DNA of 35,063 bases from Ignavibacteria bacterium (lineage in GTDB: Bacteria; Bacteroidota; Ignavibacteria; Tepidaquicellales; Tepidaquicellaceae): contig JADJAH010000031.1 in the NCBI GenBank assembly GCA_016704345.1, positions 1 through 35,063 on the forward strand, read 5' to 3'. The translations under genes and the position numbers were made by a program. The notes below the pieces were generated by a model. It saw only the letters and a program-made list of their open reading frames with translations. It searched no databases and was not told where the DNA came from. Positions 17,146 to 25,262 of the stretch are shown here, one piece after another. Each line of letters starts with the position of its first letter. Within the stretch, counting starts at the first letter, position 1.

Positions 17146-17886
17146 ATGAATAGAATCAACGCTACAATCGGATCACTGCTGATACTTTTAATAACTTTGA
17201 TTGCCGGCAGATCCTTTGCACAATATGATACAATCGCGGTTGCAATACTTGATAGTATGAGTTACAATATCGGAAATCTTGAGTCATGCAGTTTCAGATT
17301 TGATTCAGATTTTGATATTCCAAGCGAAGAGTATGGACTTATAACTCACAGCGAATCAGGAATTATATTGCTAAAAGCCCCGAACAAAATGTATGTAGAG
17401 AAGAAAGGCGACAAAGGCCATAAAGAGTTTTTTAGCGACGGCAAATCATTTTCACTTTATTCCCATGATAAGAATCAGTACGCAACAATGCCGTCAACTA
17501 TGAATCTGATTGACTTCATTGATTCTGTCAGCGGTTATTACGGTATTGAATTTCCCGGCGCAGATGTTTTCTATCCTGATTTCGTAAACAACATTCTTGA
17601 GACATCCGACAATTTGATTTTTCTCGGACTGGGAATGATTGGAAATACTGAATGCTATCATATTGCTGGGGTGAGAGACGACATGACATTCCAGATATGG
17701 ATTTCATCAGATGACAAGTATCTTCCAATGAAATTGTCGATTGTATATACTACCCGTTCGGGAAATCCGCAGTACCGGTTAGTTTACTCTGATTGGAAAT
17801 TGAATGAGTACATTGATGATTCCAGATTCACATTCATCGTTCCTGATGGTGCGAAATTAACAAAGATTACTAAAGGAAGTAATTAA
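17146..17886 (+). CDS. DUF2092-like periplasmic (LolA-fold-like) protein
   Basis: A 246-residue exported protein with signal peptide SLLILLITLIAGRSFAQ at its N-terminus. The mature part looks like the DUF2092 family of LolA-like half-barrels: CSFRFDSDFDIPSEEYGL, LLKAPNKMYVEKKGDKGHKE, FSDGKSFSLYSHDKNQYATM, GNTECYHIAGVRDDMTFQIW, and DDSRFTFIVPDGAKLTKI at the end. The closing phrase, a prediction that slope and potential match a value such as PDGAK, is typical of these proteins. LolA folds carry lipids or lipoproteins in the periplasm, but the ligand here is not known. It lies 11 bases before the DUF6515-like gene and is almost surely in one operon with it. Confidence 0.75.
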   Translation: MNRINATIGSLLILLITLIAGRSFAQYDTIAVAILDSMSYNIGNLESCSFRFDSDFDIPSEEYGLITHSESGIILLKAPNKMYVEKKGDKGHKEFFSDGKSFSLYSHDKNQYATMPSTMNLIDFIDSVSGYYGIEFPGADVFYPDFVNNILETSDNLIFLGLGMIGNTECYHIAGVRDDMTFQIWISSDDKYLPMKLSIVYTTRSGNPQYRLVYSDWKLNEYIDDSRFTFIVPDGAKLTKITKGSN

Positions 17887-17897
17887 ACCAATAAATC

Positions 17898-18794
17898 ATG
17901 TCAATAAAAATTATTTTGTCGATCTTTGTCTTCTCAATCTTTGCGGTTGCGTTTACACCTGATGACAGCAGCGCTCAGAGAATGAGAGGATCAAGAGGCA
18001 GCTCAAACAGGTCGGGAATGTCAGGAAGAAACATGGGCAGCAACAAGTTCAATGGCAGCAACAGGTCAACTAGGCCAAATACCGACAGGACTTACAAGAA
18101 CCAGGGCACAAATCGCAACAAAGTCAACACAGGTGATGTCAACCGGAACAAAGATCTTGGCAACAAAAACAAAGATCTTGGCAACAGAAATGAAGGCAGC
18201 AAAGGTGACAGAAACGATAACCGCGGTGACAGACAAGATGACCGCGGCGACAGACAGGACAACCGCGGTGACAGAAATAACTACTATGACAACAACATCA
18301 ATGTTTATCACGGATATAACTACAGCGGATACAGGCCATATTACTATCATCCGTATTCTCCCTACGGTTGGGGTGCATACTGGTATCCGGTCGGCGCTTT
18401 TGTGACAATTCTTACAGCTTCTGCCATTTCAATGTCAGCTTCTGATAATTACTACTACTATGATCAGGGAGTTTATTATGAGCAGGTTGATGACGGTTAC
18501 AAAGTTGTCGATGCTCCCTCAGGCTCAGAGATTTCCAGTTTGCCTACAGGCTATACAACTTCGGATGTTAACGGAAAGACATATTACTATTACGGCGGAG
18601 TCTTTTACGAGAGCAATAACGGAAAATACAAAGTCGTTTCCGCTCCGGTGGGAGCCATTGTTTACAATCTTCCCGAGGGAGGCAAAGAAGTTGATCTTCA
18701 GGGAAACAAGCTGATACAGTATGGCGGCGCATACTTTCAGCCGGTTCTTCACGACGGGCAGGATGCTTATGAAGTTGTAAAGTATGAAGGTTGA
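17898..18794 (+). CDS. DUF6515-like exported protein with low-complexity charged linker
   Basis: A 298-residue protein with signal peptide (IILSIFVFSIFAVAF). Residues from about 30 to 135 are low complexity, rich in Arg, Asn, Gly and Asp, with two tandem seven-residue repeats: NKDLGNK/R twice, then GDRxDxR three times. Next is a Tyr/His-rich stretch (YHGYNYSGYRPYYYHPYSPYG) and a short hydrophobic span (WYPVGAFVTILTASAISMSA). Three related modules close it: YYYDQGVYYEQVDDGYKVVD, YYYYGGVFYESNNGKYKVVS and IQYGGAYFQPVL, separated by SLPTGY- and NLPEGG-type turns. The module pattern fits DUF6515. It is partnered with the DUF2092-like gene 11 bases upstream. A cell-envelope role is likely but unproven. 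Confidence 0.72.
   Translation: MSIKIILSIFVFSIFAVAFTPDDSSAQRMRGSRGSSNRSGMSGRNMGSNKFNGSNRSTRPNTDRTYKNQGTNRNKVNTGDVNRNKDLGNKNKDLGNRNEGSKGDRNDNRGDRQDDRGDRQDNRGDRNNYYDNNINVYHGYNYSGYRPYYYHPYSPYGWGAYWYPVGAFVTILTASAISMSASDNYYYYDQGVYYEQVDDGYKVVDAPSGSEISSLPTGYTTSDVNGKTYYYYGGVFYESNNGKYKVVSAPVGAIVYNLPEGGKEVDLQGNKLIQYGGAYFQPVLHDGQDAYEVVKYEG
18147..18266 (+). repeat. In-gene 21-base tandem repeats coding for seven-residue units
   Basis: Two 21-base units start at 18147 and 18168 (AACAAAGATCTTGGCAAC core) and code NKDLGN(K/R). Three more 21-base units start at 18204, 18225 and 18246 (GGYGACAGA core, ending CCGC) and code GDR-x-D-x-R, with a partial fourth. Unit length keeps the reading frame, so copy number can vary without breaking the gene. 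Confidence 0.85.
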
Positions 18795-18877
18795 TGCCGA
18801 TAAAAGTTCTTAAATATCAACTAAGGAATTAATAGTTAAGAATCTAAGAATCTCTTTCTTGCGTTCAGATCATGAGA

Positions 18878-19228
18878 TCATTTTTTTATCTCAATGCTAA
18901 TGACACGCAGATCTTGTGCTCCAATATTTTCGAGTGAATGAGGAACAAGCGGCTCTGACCACATCGCTGTTCCTACCGACGGCAGCTGTGCAAGAGTTCG
19001 CGAATCAAGCACGACATTATCTTTGTCATCATACCTGATGAAATCTGAAAAGCTCATTACATAGTAAGTTGCGGGCCATTTGTGCGTGTGAACTGCTGTT
19101 CTCTCACCTGCAGGAATGCAAGTATCGAGTACACGAACTTTCTCGTTCTCCAGCAAAAGCTTATGATGCTTCGCCGCCGCAATCATTGCATCAAGCTCAT
19201 CCGGCCAAGGCCAATTCTGTTCTGTCAT
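18878..19228 (-). CDS. Small cupin-fold protein
   Basis: A 116-residue protein starting MTEQNWPWPDELDAMIAA. The centre has LLENEKVRVLDTCIPAGERT followed by VHTHKWPATYYVMSFSDFI, where the two histidines in a G-E-x-T-x-V-H-T-H context match cupin motif 1, and LVPHSLENIGAQDLRVISIEIK matches motif 2 with its histidine. It would bind one metal ion. The exact function is unknown, and similar proteins are usually annotated only as cupin-domain or cytoplasmic protein. It lies downstream of the amidohydrolase on the same strand, separated by the heptamer repeat tract. Confidence 0.72.
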   Translation of the reverse strand: MTEQNWPWPDELDAMIAAAKHHKLLLENEKVRVLDTCIPAGERTAVHTHKWPATYYVMSFSDFIRYDDKDNVVLDSRTLAQLPSVGTAMWSEPLVPHSLENIGAQDLRVISIEIKK

Positions 19229-19262
19229 ATTTATTTGTATTCTTTACTTTTGGCAAGCTTCA

Positions 19263-19435
19263 CTTTCCACTTTCCACTTTCCATTTTCCACTTTCCATTT
19301 TCCATTTTCCACTTTCCATTTTCAATTTTCCACTTTCCACTTTCAATTTTCAATTTTCCATTTTCAATTTTCCATTTTCCATTTTCAATTTTCAATTTTC
19401 AATTTTCAATTTTCAATTTTCAATTTTCAATTTTC
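19263..19435. repeat. Long heptameric YTTTCMA repeat array
   Basis: Twenty-four or so perfect-length 7-base units, CTTTCCA, TTTTCCA, CTTTCAA or TTTTCAA, vary only at base 1 (C/T) and base 6 (C/A). The left end is mainly CTTTCCA and TTTTCCA, and the right end is eight consecutive TTTTCAA. It fills the space between the amidohydrolase and cupin genes, both on the reverse strand, where it reads as purine-rich TTGAAAA/TGGAAAG. The first unit supplies the TGA stop of the amidohydrolase. The family also occurs at 1297-1374. Confidence 0.95.
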
Positions 19436-20982
19436 TCTCCTCCGAAGTACGTCGCATACACATTCGCATTTCTAATTTCATCAGGATTCATCTCAAAAAG
19501 ATCTCCATCGATCACCGCGACATCAGCAAGCATTCCCGGCTCGAGTGTTCCTCTTGTATTCTCTTCATAGGTTGCAAAGGCGTTTGCAAATGTGTATGCA
19601 TTGAGACATTCGTCAAGTGTCATGTTATACTCCGGATGAAATCCGCGGTCGAATCCTTTTGCTTTTCTTGTCATAGCAAAATAGATCGTCTCAAACGGGT
19701 TCTCGCCTACGACAGGAAAATCCGTTCCCAGACAAAGCTTTGCACCATGATTCAGTAATTCGGGATAATTGTGTTCCAGCGAATCATCAGTGAGCAGTTC
19801 TGTTGCAGTCTTAGCATCGCTGTAAAGATGTGTCGGCTGAACAGAAGCGATAACGTCCAGCTCGGCGAATCTTCGGAAGTCGCGGGGTTGAATATGCTGT
19901 GCGTGCTCGATGCGGAACCTGCGGTCGCATTTCCCATTGCGTTTGTTCAATTCCTCCGCAAGATCAAGTAGATCTGTAACTGCCTTGTCTCCGATAGCAT
20001 GTATTGACATTTGCACACCCGCTTTGTCAATTTCAAATGCGTACTTTTCAAAATCTCCGCAATTAACAAACTCTGTTCTTATGCCGTTGTGATTTTCGTG
20101 TTTAAATTTATCGTGCATATATGAAGTCCGGCTTGACAGAGAACCATCATAAAATGCCTTAAGTGAATCAAACTTAATCTGCGGGTGATACTGTGCAAAA
20201 TCTTCTCTAATGCTCTCAAGATTTTTAAGTTCTTCAAAACGCAGCCGGGCATCTACACGCAGCTTGAACATCCCCGACTCAAGCAATGCTTTGTAAATCT
20301 CAAGATCGGGAATCAGAGTTATATCGGAGATCGATGTAATGCCAAGTGAATGAAGTTTATTCATTTGATTAAAGACAACATCAAGTCTTTCTGCAAATGG
20401 CGCCGGAGGAATCTTTTCCATTACAAAGTTATGCGCTCTTTCTTTCAGCTCACCGGTAAGTTTTCCGCTTTGAACTATGACCTCGTCGGCCGTAAAATTG
20501 CTTTGATTATCTAACAGGCCGCTGAGCTTCATTGCAAGAGTATTTGCAAACGCGGAGTGAATATCAAAGCGAGATATAACAACAGCAACATCGGGACAAA
20601 TCTCATCAAGGAATTCAACTGTGGGTCTGAAGCCGTCAGTAATATTTGCATCTGTAAAGTATCCTCCAAAGATCCATTCTCTGCCCAGTGTTTTATAGTT
20701 TGCAATTGCATCAACAAAGTCTTTCCTGCACGAGGCATCCCTGAGATCGAGCTGTGAATTTACGAAAGAGCCTTCGATGAAATGGCAATGACCTTCGGTG
20801 AACGCGGGAATGACAAGCCTTCCGGCAAGATCAACAACTTCGTCATATTCTTTGGCAATTGTTTTTGCCTGCTCGTTTGATCCGGCAAATTTTATCACAC
20901 CGGTTGACGAATCAAAGCCGACTGCATCTGCAAACGTCTTGCTCTTAACAAATACTTTGGAGTTGGTAAGAAGTGTTTTCAT
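19420..20982 (-). CDS. YtcJ-like amidohydrolase (amidohydrolase family 3)
   Basis: A 520-residue metal-dependent hydrolase of the TIM-barrel amidohydrolase superfamily. Motifs are LVIPAFTEGHCHFIEG with the metal HxH (H65, H67), KAFYDGSLSSRTSYM, MSIHAIGDKAV and RIEHAQHI with the ligand histidines, VQPTHLYSDA and LGTDFPV with the catalytic aspartate. A C-terminal TLEPGMLADVAVIDGDLF belongs to the composite beta-sandwich domain. The length is usual for YtcJ-like proteins, whose true substrates (amides, formamides) mostly remain undefined. The C-terminus GGEKIEN runs into the repeat array, which provides the stop codon; the protein could have lost a few residues there. ATG at 20982 is clear. Confidence 0.9.
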   Translation of the reverse strand: MKTLLTNSKVFVKSKTFADAVGFDSSTGVIKFAGSNEQAKTIAKEYDEVVDLAGRLVIPAFTEGHCHFIEGSFVNSQLDLRDASCRKDFVDAIANYKTLGREWIFGGYFTDANITDGFRPTVEFLDEICPDVAVVISRFDIHSAFANTLAMKLSGLLDNQSNFTADEVIVQSGKLTGELKERAHNFVMEKIPPAPFAERLDVVFNQMNKLHSLGITSISDITLIPDLEIYKALLESGMFKLRVDARLRFEELKNLESIREDFAQYHPQIKFDSLKAFYDGSLSSRTSYMHDKFKHENHNGIRTEFVNCGDFEKYAFEIDKAGVQMSIHAIGDKAVTDLLDLAEELNKRNGKCDRRFRIEHAQHIQPRDFRRFAELDVIASVQPTHLYSDAKTATELLTDDSLEHNYPELLNHGAKLCLGTDFPVVGENPFETIYFAMTRKAKGFDRGFHPEYNMTLDECLNAYTFANAFATYEENTRGTLEPGMLADVAVIDGDLFEMNPDEIRNANVYATYFGGEKIEN

Positions 20983-21140
20983 TGTGCTGCAAAAATACCT
21001 AAATTATTCTCTGTGGGAAGTGAAAATTTTTGTAAAAAGTTCACAGCATTCACAGCAGTTGTTTCATTGAGTATGACTGACGTACACTCTAAATCGATAC
21101 TGAACTTTTTCAACTTTGTCAGAGGAATTTCATTAGACCA

Positions 21141-22640
21141 TCACGGCCTGATCATCTGCACAAAATTAAAAGCGTTATTGTCTGCTATTGCCAAATCACC
21201 GGCATCAACAATTCCATCACCTGTAAGATCGCTTGCGACATATCCACCGGCAAAATTGTACGCGTCATTTTCAATGATGCTGAGGTCATCCGAATCTATT
21301 ACTCCATCGCCGTCAACATCACCCGAGTACAAGCAGAACTTTGTTCCGGTTTGTGTGAGATTGTTTCCGTAAGCCTGAGAAGCTGAAACAGTAAAATCGT
21401 AGTTCATCACACCACCTCTTGTGAGAGTAAATCCGTTTGTTTTGCTCCAGGTCTCGAGACCGTTCCTGTGCTTAATTACAATGTAATAGCTCCCGGTCGG
21501 AGCATTGAGCATTACGAAACTTCCTTTTAATGAAACACTGTCAATAAGCGCTTTAGATGAATCAACAACTGCGTAAGGAGAATTTGAATTTCTAAGATAA
21601 ACTCTGAATGTATCACGCATTGAAGAATTGCCTGTTTGTGTATTGTAAAATCCTTGCGGCACTGCGGTAACATTCACAACACTATAGACGGTCGGCAACT
21701 CAGCGCACTGAAGCCAGAACGGTTTCTTATCGTAATCATTTTTCCATGTGTCGTGTATTTCCTTAACGCTCTTCCATTGGATCTTTCCTTGTGATGCATA
21801 AATGTTGATAGTGTCTATAAACTGCTTCATCTTATTTAGCTGTGATGTGTTTAACTGTCCAATTGACATAAAGATATTCGATGTATAGAAACCCGTATCA
21901 GGTATCAACCCGTATTCATAAGCATTCAAAAGATTTCTTACTTTGTTTAAGGCGGTGTAAACGGCAGTTGTATCATAGATCTTGTTCGAACAGCCGTTAC
22001 CAACAAGCGTAAGATTCTTCGTGGAATCATGCGCGTAATAGTTTGCCATACTCTGCGGCTTCCATGCTCCGTAGTTCTGAGGATCACTAACGTGATTAGG
22101 AGTTCCGCCTCCCCAGAGAATATCGGGCTTCCAGAAGTATGATGTGTAGATCCTTCCGTAAATTCCCTGCTCAAGATTCTCCCAATTGTTTCCGTTGATT
22201 ATCTGATTATAGAGAAATCCTCCGACTACTTTTGTCGGCGTAATTCCAAGTTGTGAATGAAGATATGCCACATCAGCATAATTATATTGCGTCTCATGTG
22301 CATGAGGATCGCACTCGATTCCCATGTCTTCGGTAAGCCACTTAATGAGATTTTTTCCGTTTGTGTTTGAGACTACATTACCGGTATCAAAGTTGATCAC
22401 TGCCTGAAGAAACTTCCAGTCTGACTGAAAATTCCACCGCGCATTATTCTGCACAACATAATTGGCAAGCTGAACTATAATCCCGCGACGGAGAATGTAA
22501 TAGCTGTAATTATTGTACGGCTCATTCTCTTCGTTGTGTGTAACGAATGACTGATATACATGTCCCGCATTTGAAAAACTATTGAAACTCATTACGAGCA
22601 TGAATGCAAAGACAATAACTTTGGCAATGAGATGTTTCAT
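21141..22640 (-). CDS. Secreted protein with polysaccharide-deacetylase-like N-domain and dockerin-like C-terminal cassette
   Basis: A 499-residue protein with signal peptide (MKHLIAKVIVFAFMLVMSF, then NSFSNA). The N-terminal part of about 310 residues has HNEENEPYNNYSYY, LQAVINFDTGNV, and MGIECDPHAHETQYNYADVA, which is followed by LGITPTKVVGG. A His-Asn-Glu-Glu start, an aspartate on a strand, and DPHAHE on a later strand suggest the NodB/deacetylase-like TIM barrel, but the full metal triad is not clear. The last 176 residues are the same cassette as in the FG-GAP protein, with DVDGDGVIDSDD and DLTGDGIVDAGD loops and the end FVQMIRP. The frame is fully open. Likely exported; substrate unknown. 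Confidence 0.75.
   Translation of the reverse strand: MKHLIAKVIVFAFMLVMSFNSFSNAGHVYQSFVTHNEENEPYNNYSYYILRRGIIVQLANYVVQNNARWNFQSDWKFLQAVINFDTGNVVSNTNGKNLIKWLTEDMGIECDPHAHETQYNYADVAYLHSQLGITPTKVVGGFLYNQIINGNNWENLEQGIYGRIYTSYFWKPDILWGGGTPNHVSDPQNYGAWKPQSMANYYAHDSTKNLTLVGNGCSNKIYDTTAVYTALNKVRNLLNAYEYGLIPDTGFYTSNIFMSIGQLNTSQLNKMKQFIDTINIYASQGKIQWKSVKEIHDTWKNDYDKKPFWLQCAELPTVYSVVNVTAVPQGFYNTQTGNSSMRDTFRVYLRNSNSPYAVVDSSKALIDSVSLKGSFVMLNAPTGSYYIVIKHRNGLETWSKTNGFTLTRGGVMNYDFTVSASQAYGNNLTQTGTKFCLYSGDVDGDGVIDSDDLSIIENDAYNFAGGYVASDLTGDGIVDAGDLAIADNNAFNFVQMIRP
21144..21671 (-). other. C-terminal beta-sandwich plus dockerin-like cassette (second copy)
   Basis: It runs from VTAVPQGFYN through YLRNSNSPYAVVD, YYIVIKHRNGLETWS and YGNNLTQ to two calcium-loop motifs. 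Last-62-residue comparison with the FG-GAP copy: equal length, 33 identities. The cassette is attached to quite different N-terminal domains, so it behaves as a movable module. Confidence 0.78.
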
Positions 22641-22745
22641 ATTTGTTCCGAAAAAATGATTAAGAAATATCCCGGGCGGGATGACTTTTGCAAGGAGTTT
22701 GACAAAGGAAATTGAAACAAGTTTAACTTAGATAGTATTAGTCAA

Positions 22746-24482
22746 CTACTTTGGAAGAAGATTCCTTTCTTCGCAGAATAATTTTACGGCTCTTGCAATG
22801 TCGGATTCATTTGTCATCATAAGCAATCTGTCGGCAAGTTCAACTGTCTCACTGAATTTCAATTTTCGGATGATCTGTTTGATCTCTGTGTAAACTGAAG
22901 GCACAACGCTTAACTCATGCAGTCCAAGTCCCAGCAAAACAGCAGTAGCTAAAGGTTTGGAAGCCATCTCTCCGCAAATGCTGACGGGTATTCCGTTTCT
23001 GTTTCCGGCATCGACAATTACCTTTATTGCGCGAAGCACCGCGGGATGAAACTGCTGAAACAGGCCTGAGATAAATTGATTGCCGCGATCAACGGCGAGT
23101 AGATACTGGATCAGATCGTTAGTACCTATGCTGAAGAAGTCAACTTCCTTTGCCAGCTCGTCTGCAAGAAAATATGCCGAAGGTACCTCGATCATAATTC
23201 CTACCTTCACGTCCTTGTCATAAAACAATCCTCTGGAATCAAGATCCGATTTCACTTCGCTTAGAATTTCTTTCGCTCTGATCACTTCTGTGAGTGATGA
23301 GATCATCGGAAACATTATTTTCAGATTTCCTTTTTCAGAAGAGCGTAGCAGAGCACTGAGTTGTTCTTTGAAGATCTCTACACGGTCGAGGCAGATTCTT
23401 ATTCCCCGCCAACCGAGGAAGGGATTGTCTTCTTTTTCCGACCGGGGCAAAAGCTTGTCACCGCCGATATCGTAAGTCCTGATTGTTACCGGATTGGGAA
23501 ATGTCATGTTGGCTATGTGAGCATACTCTTCGATCTGTCTATCTTCCGATGGAAAATCTCCGGCCTCAAGAAAAAGATGTTCAGTCCTGTACAAACCTAC
23601 TCCGCAACGCGCGGCGTTAACAACAAAATTAATTTCTTCATCAAATTCTATGTTAGCAGACAGCTCTACTTCTCTTCCGTCTGCAGTTCGGCTTGGAAGT
23701 CCAAATTGCTCTTTGAGTTCGGTTTCATGGAGTTTGAGATCGGAGAGTCTTTGCTTGTATTCATCGATCATATCCGCAGTCGGATTCTTGATCACCAGTC
23801 CGTTAATACCGTCGATGATTATGAAATCACCTGTTTTTAAAGAAACAGAAATATCCTTCATCCCAACAACCGAGGGAATATTCAAAGCCCTTGAAATGAT
23901 CGCAGCATGAGATGTCATGCCGCCTTTATCTGTTGCATATCCCTGAATCTCTCTTTTGCTGAAAAGAATTGTATCGGCCGGTGTAAGTTCGTGTGAAATG
24001 ATGATCGAGTATTCCGGAACTTTCGAAACAAGTTTCTCCTTGCGCATATTTCTTATCACGCGATTCCTGATGTCCTTAATGTCTTCCGAGCGTTCTTTAA
24101 GATACTCATTATTAGCGGCTACCAATGCTTTGCTGAGCTTCATCATCTCTTCATCAAAGATGAAACTCGCGGTTCTTTTCTCATCGGTGATTCGCTTCTC
24201 TATATTGTTAATGAAATATTTATCGTTAAGTATATCGATCTGCGCATCAAATATTTTTGCATTCTTCTCACCTATTTTTTCTTCGGAAAGTTTTCTTATC
24301 TTCGTGAGTTCTTTTTTTGAAAGTTCAAGAGATAGGTGGAACTCGCTGATTTCCTTTGCCAGATCCCCTTCGCCGACAGGTTGCGCATCTATTTCGAAAT
24401 TACTTCTGGAATAGACAAAGGCTTTCCCGATTGAGATTCCCGGTGATGCGGCAAGTCCTTTGAATTCCTTTTGTTTGTTCAA
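22746..24482 (-). CDS. ptsI: Phosphoenolpyruvate-protein phosphotransferase (PTS enzyme I)
   Basis: A 578-residue enzyme that passes phosphate from PEP to HPr. The N-terminal domain has GLAASPGISIGKAF and the phosphorylated histidine in GGMTSHAAIISRAL (H192, matching E. coli H189). The PEP-binding barrel has GVGLYRTEHLF, RTYDIGGDK, NPFLGWRGIR, GIMIEVPSA, DFFSIGTNDLIQYLLAVDRG and SICGEMASKP with the catalytic cysteine. The length matches E. coli (575). Start is TTG 24482; no ATG is available upstream of the first conserved residues. No HPr or enzyme II gene lies in the window, so it may serve a regulatory PTS or an EII-poor one. It precedes the dockerin-cassette protein by 105 bases. Confidence 0.95.
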   Translation of the reverse strand: MNKQKEFKGLAASPGISIGKAFVYSRSNFEIDAQPVGEGDLAKEISEFHLSLELSKKELTKIRKLSEEKIGEKNAKIFDAQIDILNDKYFINNIEKRITDEKRTASFIFDEEMMKLSKALVAANNEYLKERSEDIKDIRNRVIRNMRKEKLVSKVPEYSIIISHELTPADTILFSKREIQGYATDKGGMTSHAAIISRALNIPSVVGMKDISVSLKTGDFIIIDGINGLVIKNPTADMIDEYKQRLSDLKLHETELKEQFGLPSRTADGREVELSANIEFDEEINFVVNAARCGVGLYRTEHLFLEAGDFPSEDRQIEEYAHIANMTFPNPVTIRTYDIGGDKLLPRSEKEDNPFLGWRGIRICLDRVEIFKEQLSALLRSSEKGNLKIMFPMISSLTEVIRAKEILSEVKSDLDSRGLFYDKDVKVGIMIEVPSAYFLADELAKEVDFFSIGTNDLIQYLLAVDRGNQFISGLFQQFHPAVLRAIKVIVDAGNRNGIPVSICGEMASKPLATAVLLGLGLHELSVVPSVYTEIKQIIRKLKFSETVELADRLLMMTNESDIARAVKLFCEERNLLPK

Positions 24483-24958
24483 TTGATATTAAAATGAAGT
24501 GGTGTAAAGATAATTGTTTGAGCAGTTAAATGTAAGATTGATAATGAGTGAAATAATATGATACTCAATCTTCATAACTAGCTAAAAACTTATAACTGAT
24601 TATTAATATTTAAAAGAATGCAATTCTGATCACGCTCAACACTGCGTATTGATCTTCCTCTAACAATTCATGTCATGATAAATCAAATAAATATTAAAAT
24701 TGCAATTGTTATTGGCATTTCTTCTGCATACATTGCAAACGTTAAAAGTAACAGTACAGCGTTTTTTGGTTCCGTTAAATCGGAATTGTTCTACCCACGT
24801 AAGTAGCAACAAGCTTCTCGGGATTTGCTGGTAATACCTTCCTTGAAAAAGGTTAATATCTCAGCAGGTGGCCTCTTCAAAAGAGATGCCAAAAGATCCA
24901 AGGACCAAAAAATTTGCCTGAGTACTCATTATTAACCTTTAAAAACAAAAAGTTGTAC
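24483..24958. other. Divergent intergenic region and long leader of the cold shock gene
   Basis: These 476 bases hold no firmly supported gene apart from a possible small ORF. The part nearest the cold shock gene has two simple hairpins: ACCTT...AAGGT at about 24836-24853, and CTCTT-CAA-AAGAG inside the stretch 24871-24886. A long structured 5' leader is typical of cspA-type mRNAs, where it controls stability and translation with temperature. That this leader acts that way is inference. Confidence 0.35.
24675..24806 (+). CDS. Possible 43-residue small ORF in the cold shock leader
   Basis: ATG 24675 to TAG 24804-24806 encodes 43 residues beginning MINQINIKIAIVIGISSAYI and ending SELFYPRK. The N-terminal half is hydrophobic and could form one short membrane helix. 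No ribosome binding site is clear and I do not recognise the sequence. It may be chance in AT-rich DNA, or a leader peptide. Confidence 0.2.
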   Translation: MINQINIKIAIVIGISSAYIANVKSNSTAFFGSVKSELFYPRK

Positions 24959-25162
24959 ATGGAAAAAGGTACAGTTAAGTGGTTCAACGCAACCAAAGGC
25001 TATGGCTTCATCACAAGAGAAGGCGGTAGCGACGTTTTCGTTCATTTCAAAGCAATCATCCAAGACGGCTATAAAAAGCTGGACGAAGGTGACGAAGTTG
25101 AATTTGAAGTAGAAGAAGGAGCAAAAGGACCGCAAGCTGCCAATGTAACAAAGGTTGGGTAA
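24959..25162 (+). CDS. csp: Cold shock domain protein (CspA family)
   Basis: A 67-residue single-domain RNA/DNA-binding protein that melts RNA structure. RNP1 appears as KGYGFITRE and RNP2 as DVFVHFKAI, preceded by GTVKWFNATKG. The end is GAKGPQAANVTKVG. ATG 24959 gives the canonical MEKGTVKWFN start; a longer frame from 24914 through a TTG is spurious. The gene has a long leader and a compact terminator 32 bases after the stop, so it is transcribed alone. It lies divergent from ptsI. Confidence 0.97.
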   Translation: MEKGTVKWFNATKGYGFITREGGSDVFVHFKAIIQDGYKKLDEGDEVEFEVEEGAKGPQAANVTKVG

Positions 25163-25194
25163 ACAGCAAAACCAGTTCTAAGTCACTAAAGAGA

Positions 25195-25217
25195 AGCCCG
25201 CTACGCGGGCTTTTTTT
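25195..25217 (+). terminator. Intrinsic terminator after the cold shock gene
   Basis: Stem AGCCCGC (25195-25201) with GCGGGCT (25205-25211), a three-base TAC loop and a T-run from 25211 to 25217. Confidence 0.95.
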
Positions 25218-25262
25218 ATGGGCAAAAAACAATTGTCATACACTGGATGAGTCAACTCCGCT

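Noticed and set aside
18066..18350. Reverse frame rich in Val, Ile and Ala that looks like a membrane protein
   Set aside because: It is antisense to the Asp/Asn/Arg-rich linker of the DUF6515-like gene, which forces hydrophobic codons on the other strand.
19263..19435. Tandem repeat array considered as a CRISPR
   Set aside because: The units are seven bases with no spacers and no cas genes are nearby.
19069..19758. Forward frames with repeated FHFPLSIF-type peptides
   Set aside because: The peptides are only the translation of the heptamer array plus antisense of the cupin and amidohydrolase genes.
22669..22681. TCCCGGGCGGGA palindrome-like stretch downstream of ptsI
   Set aside because: The stem is only about five bases and no T-run follows on the reverse strand, so it is not called a terminator.
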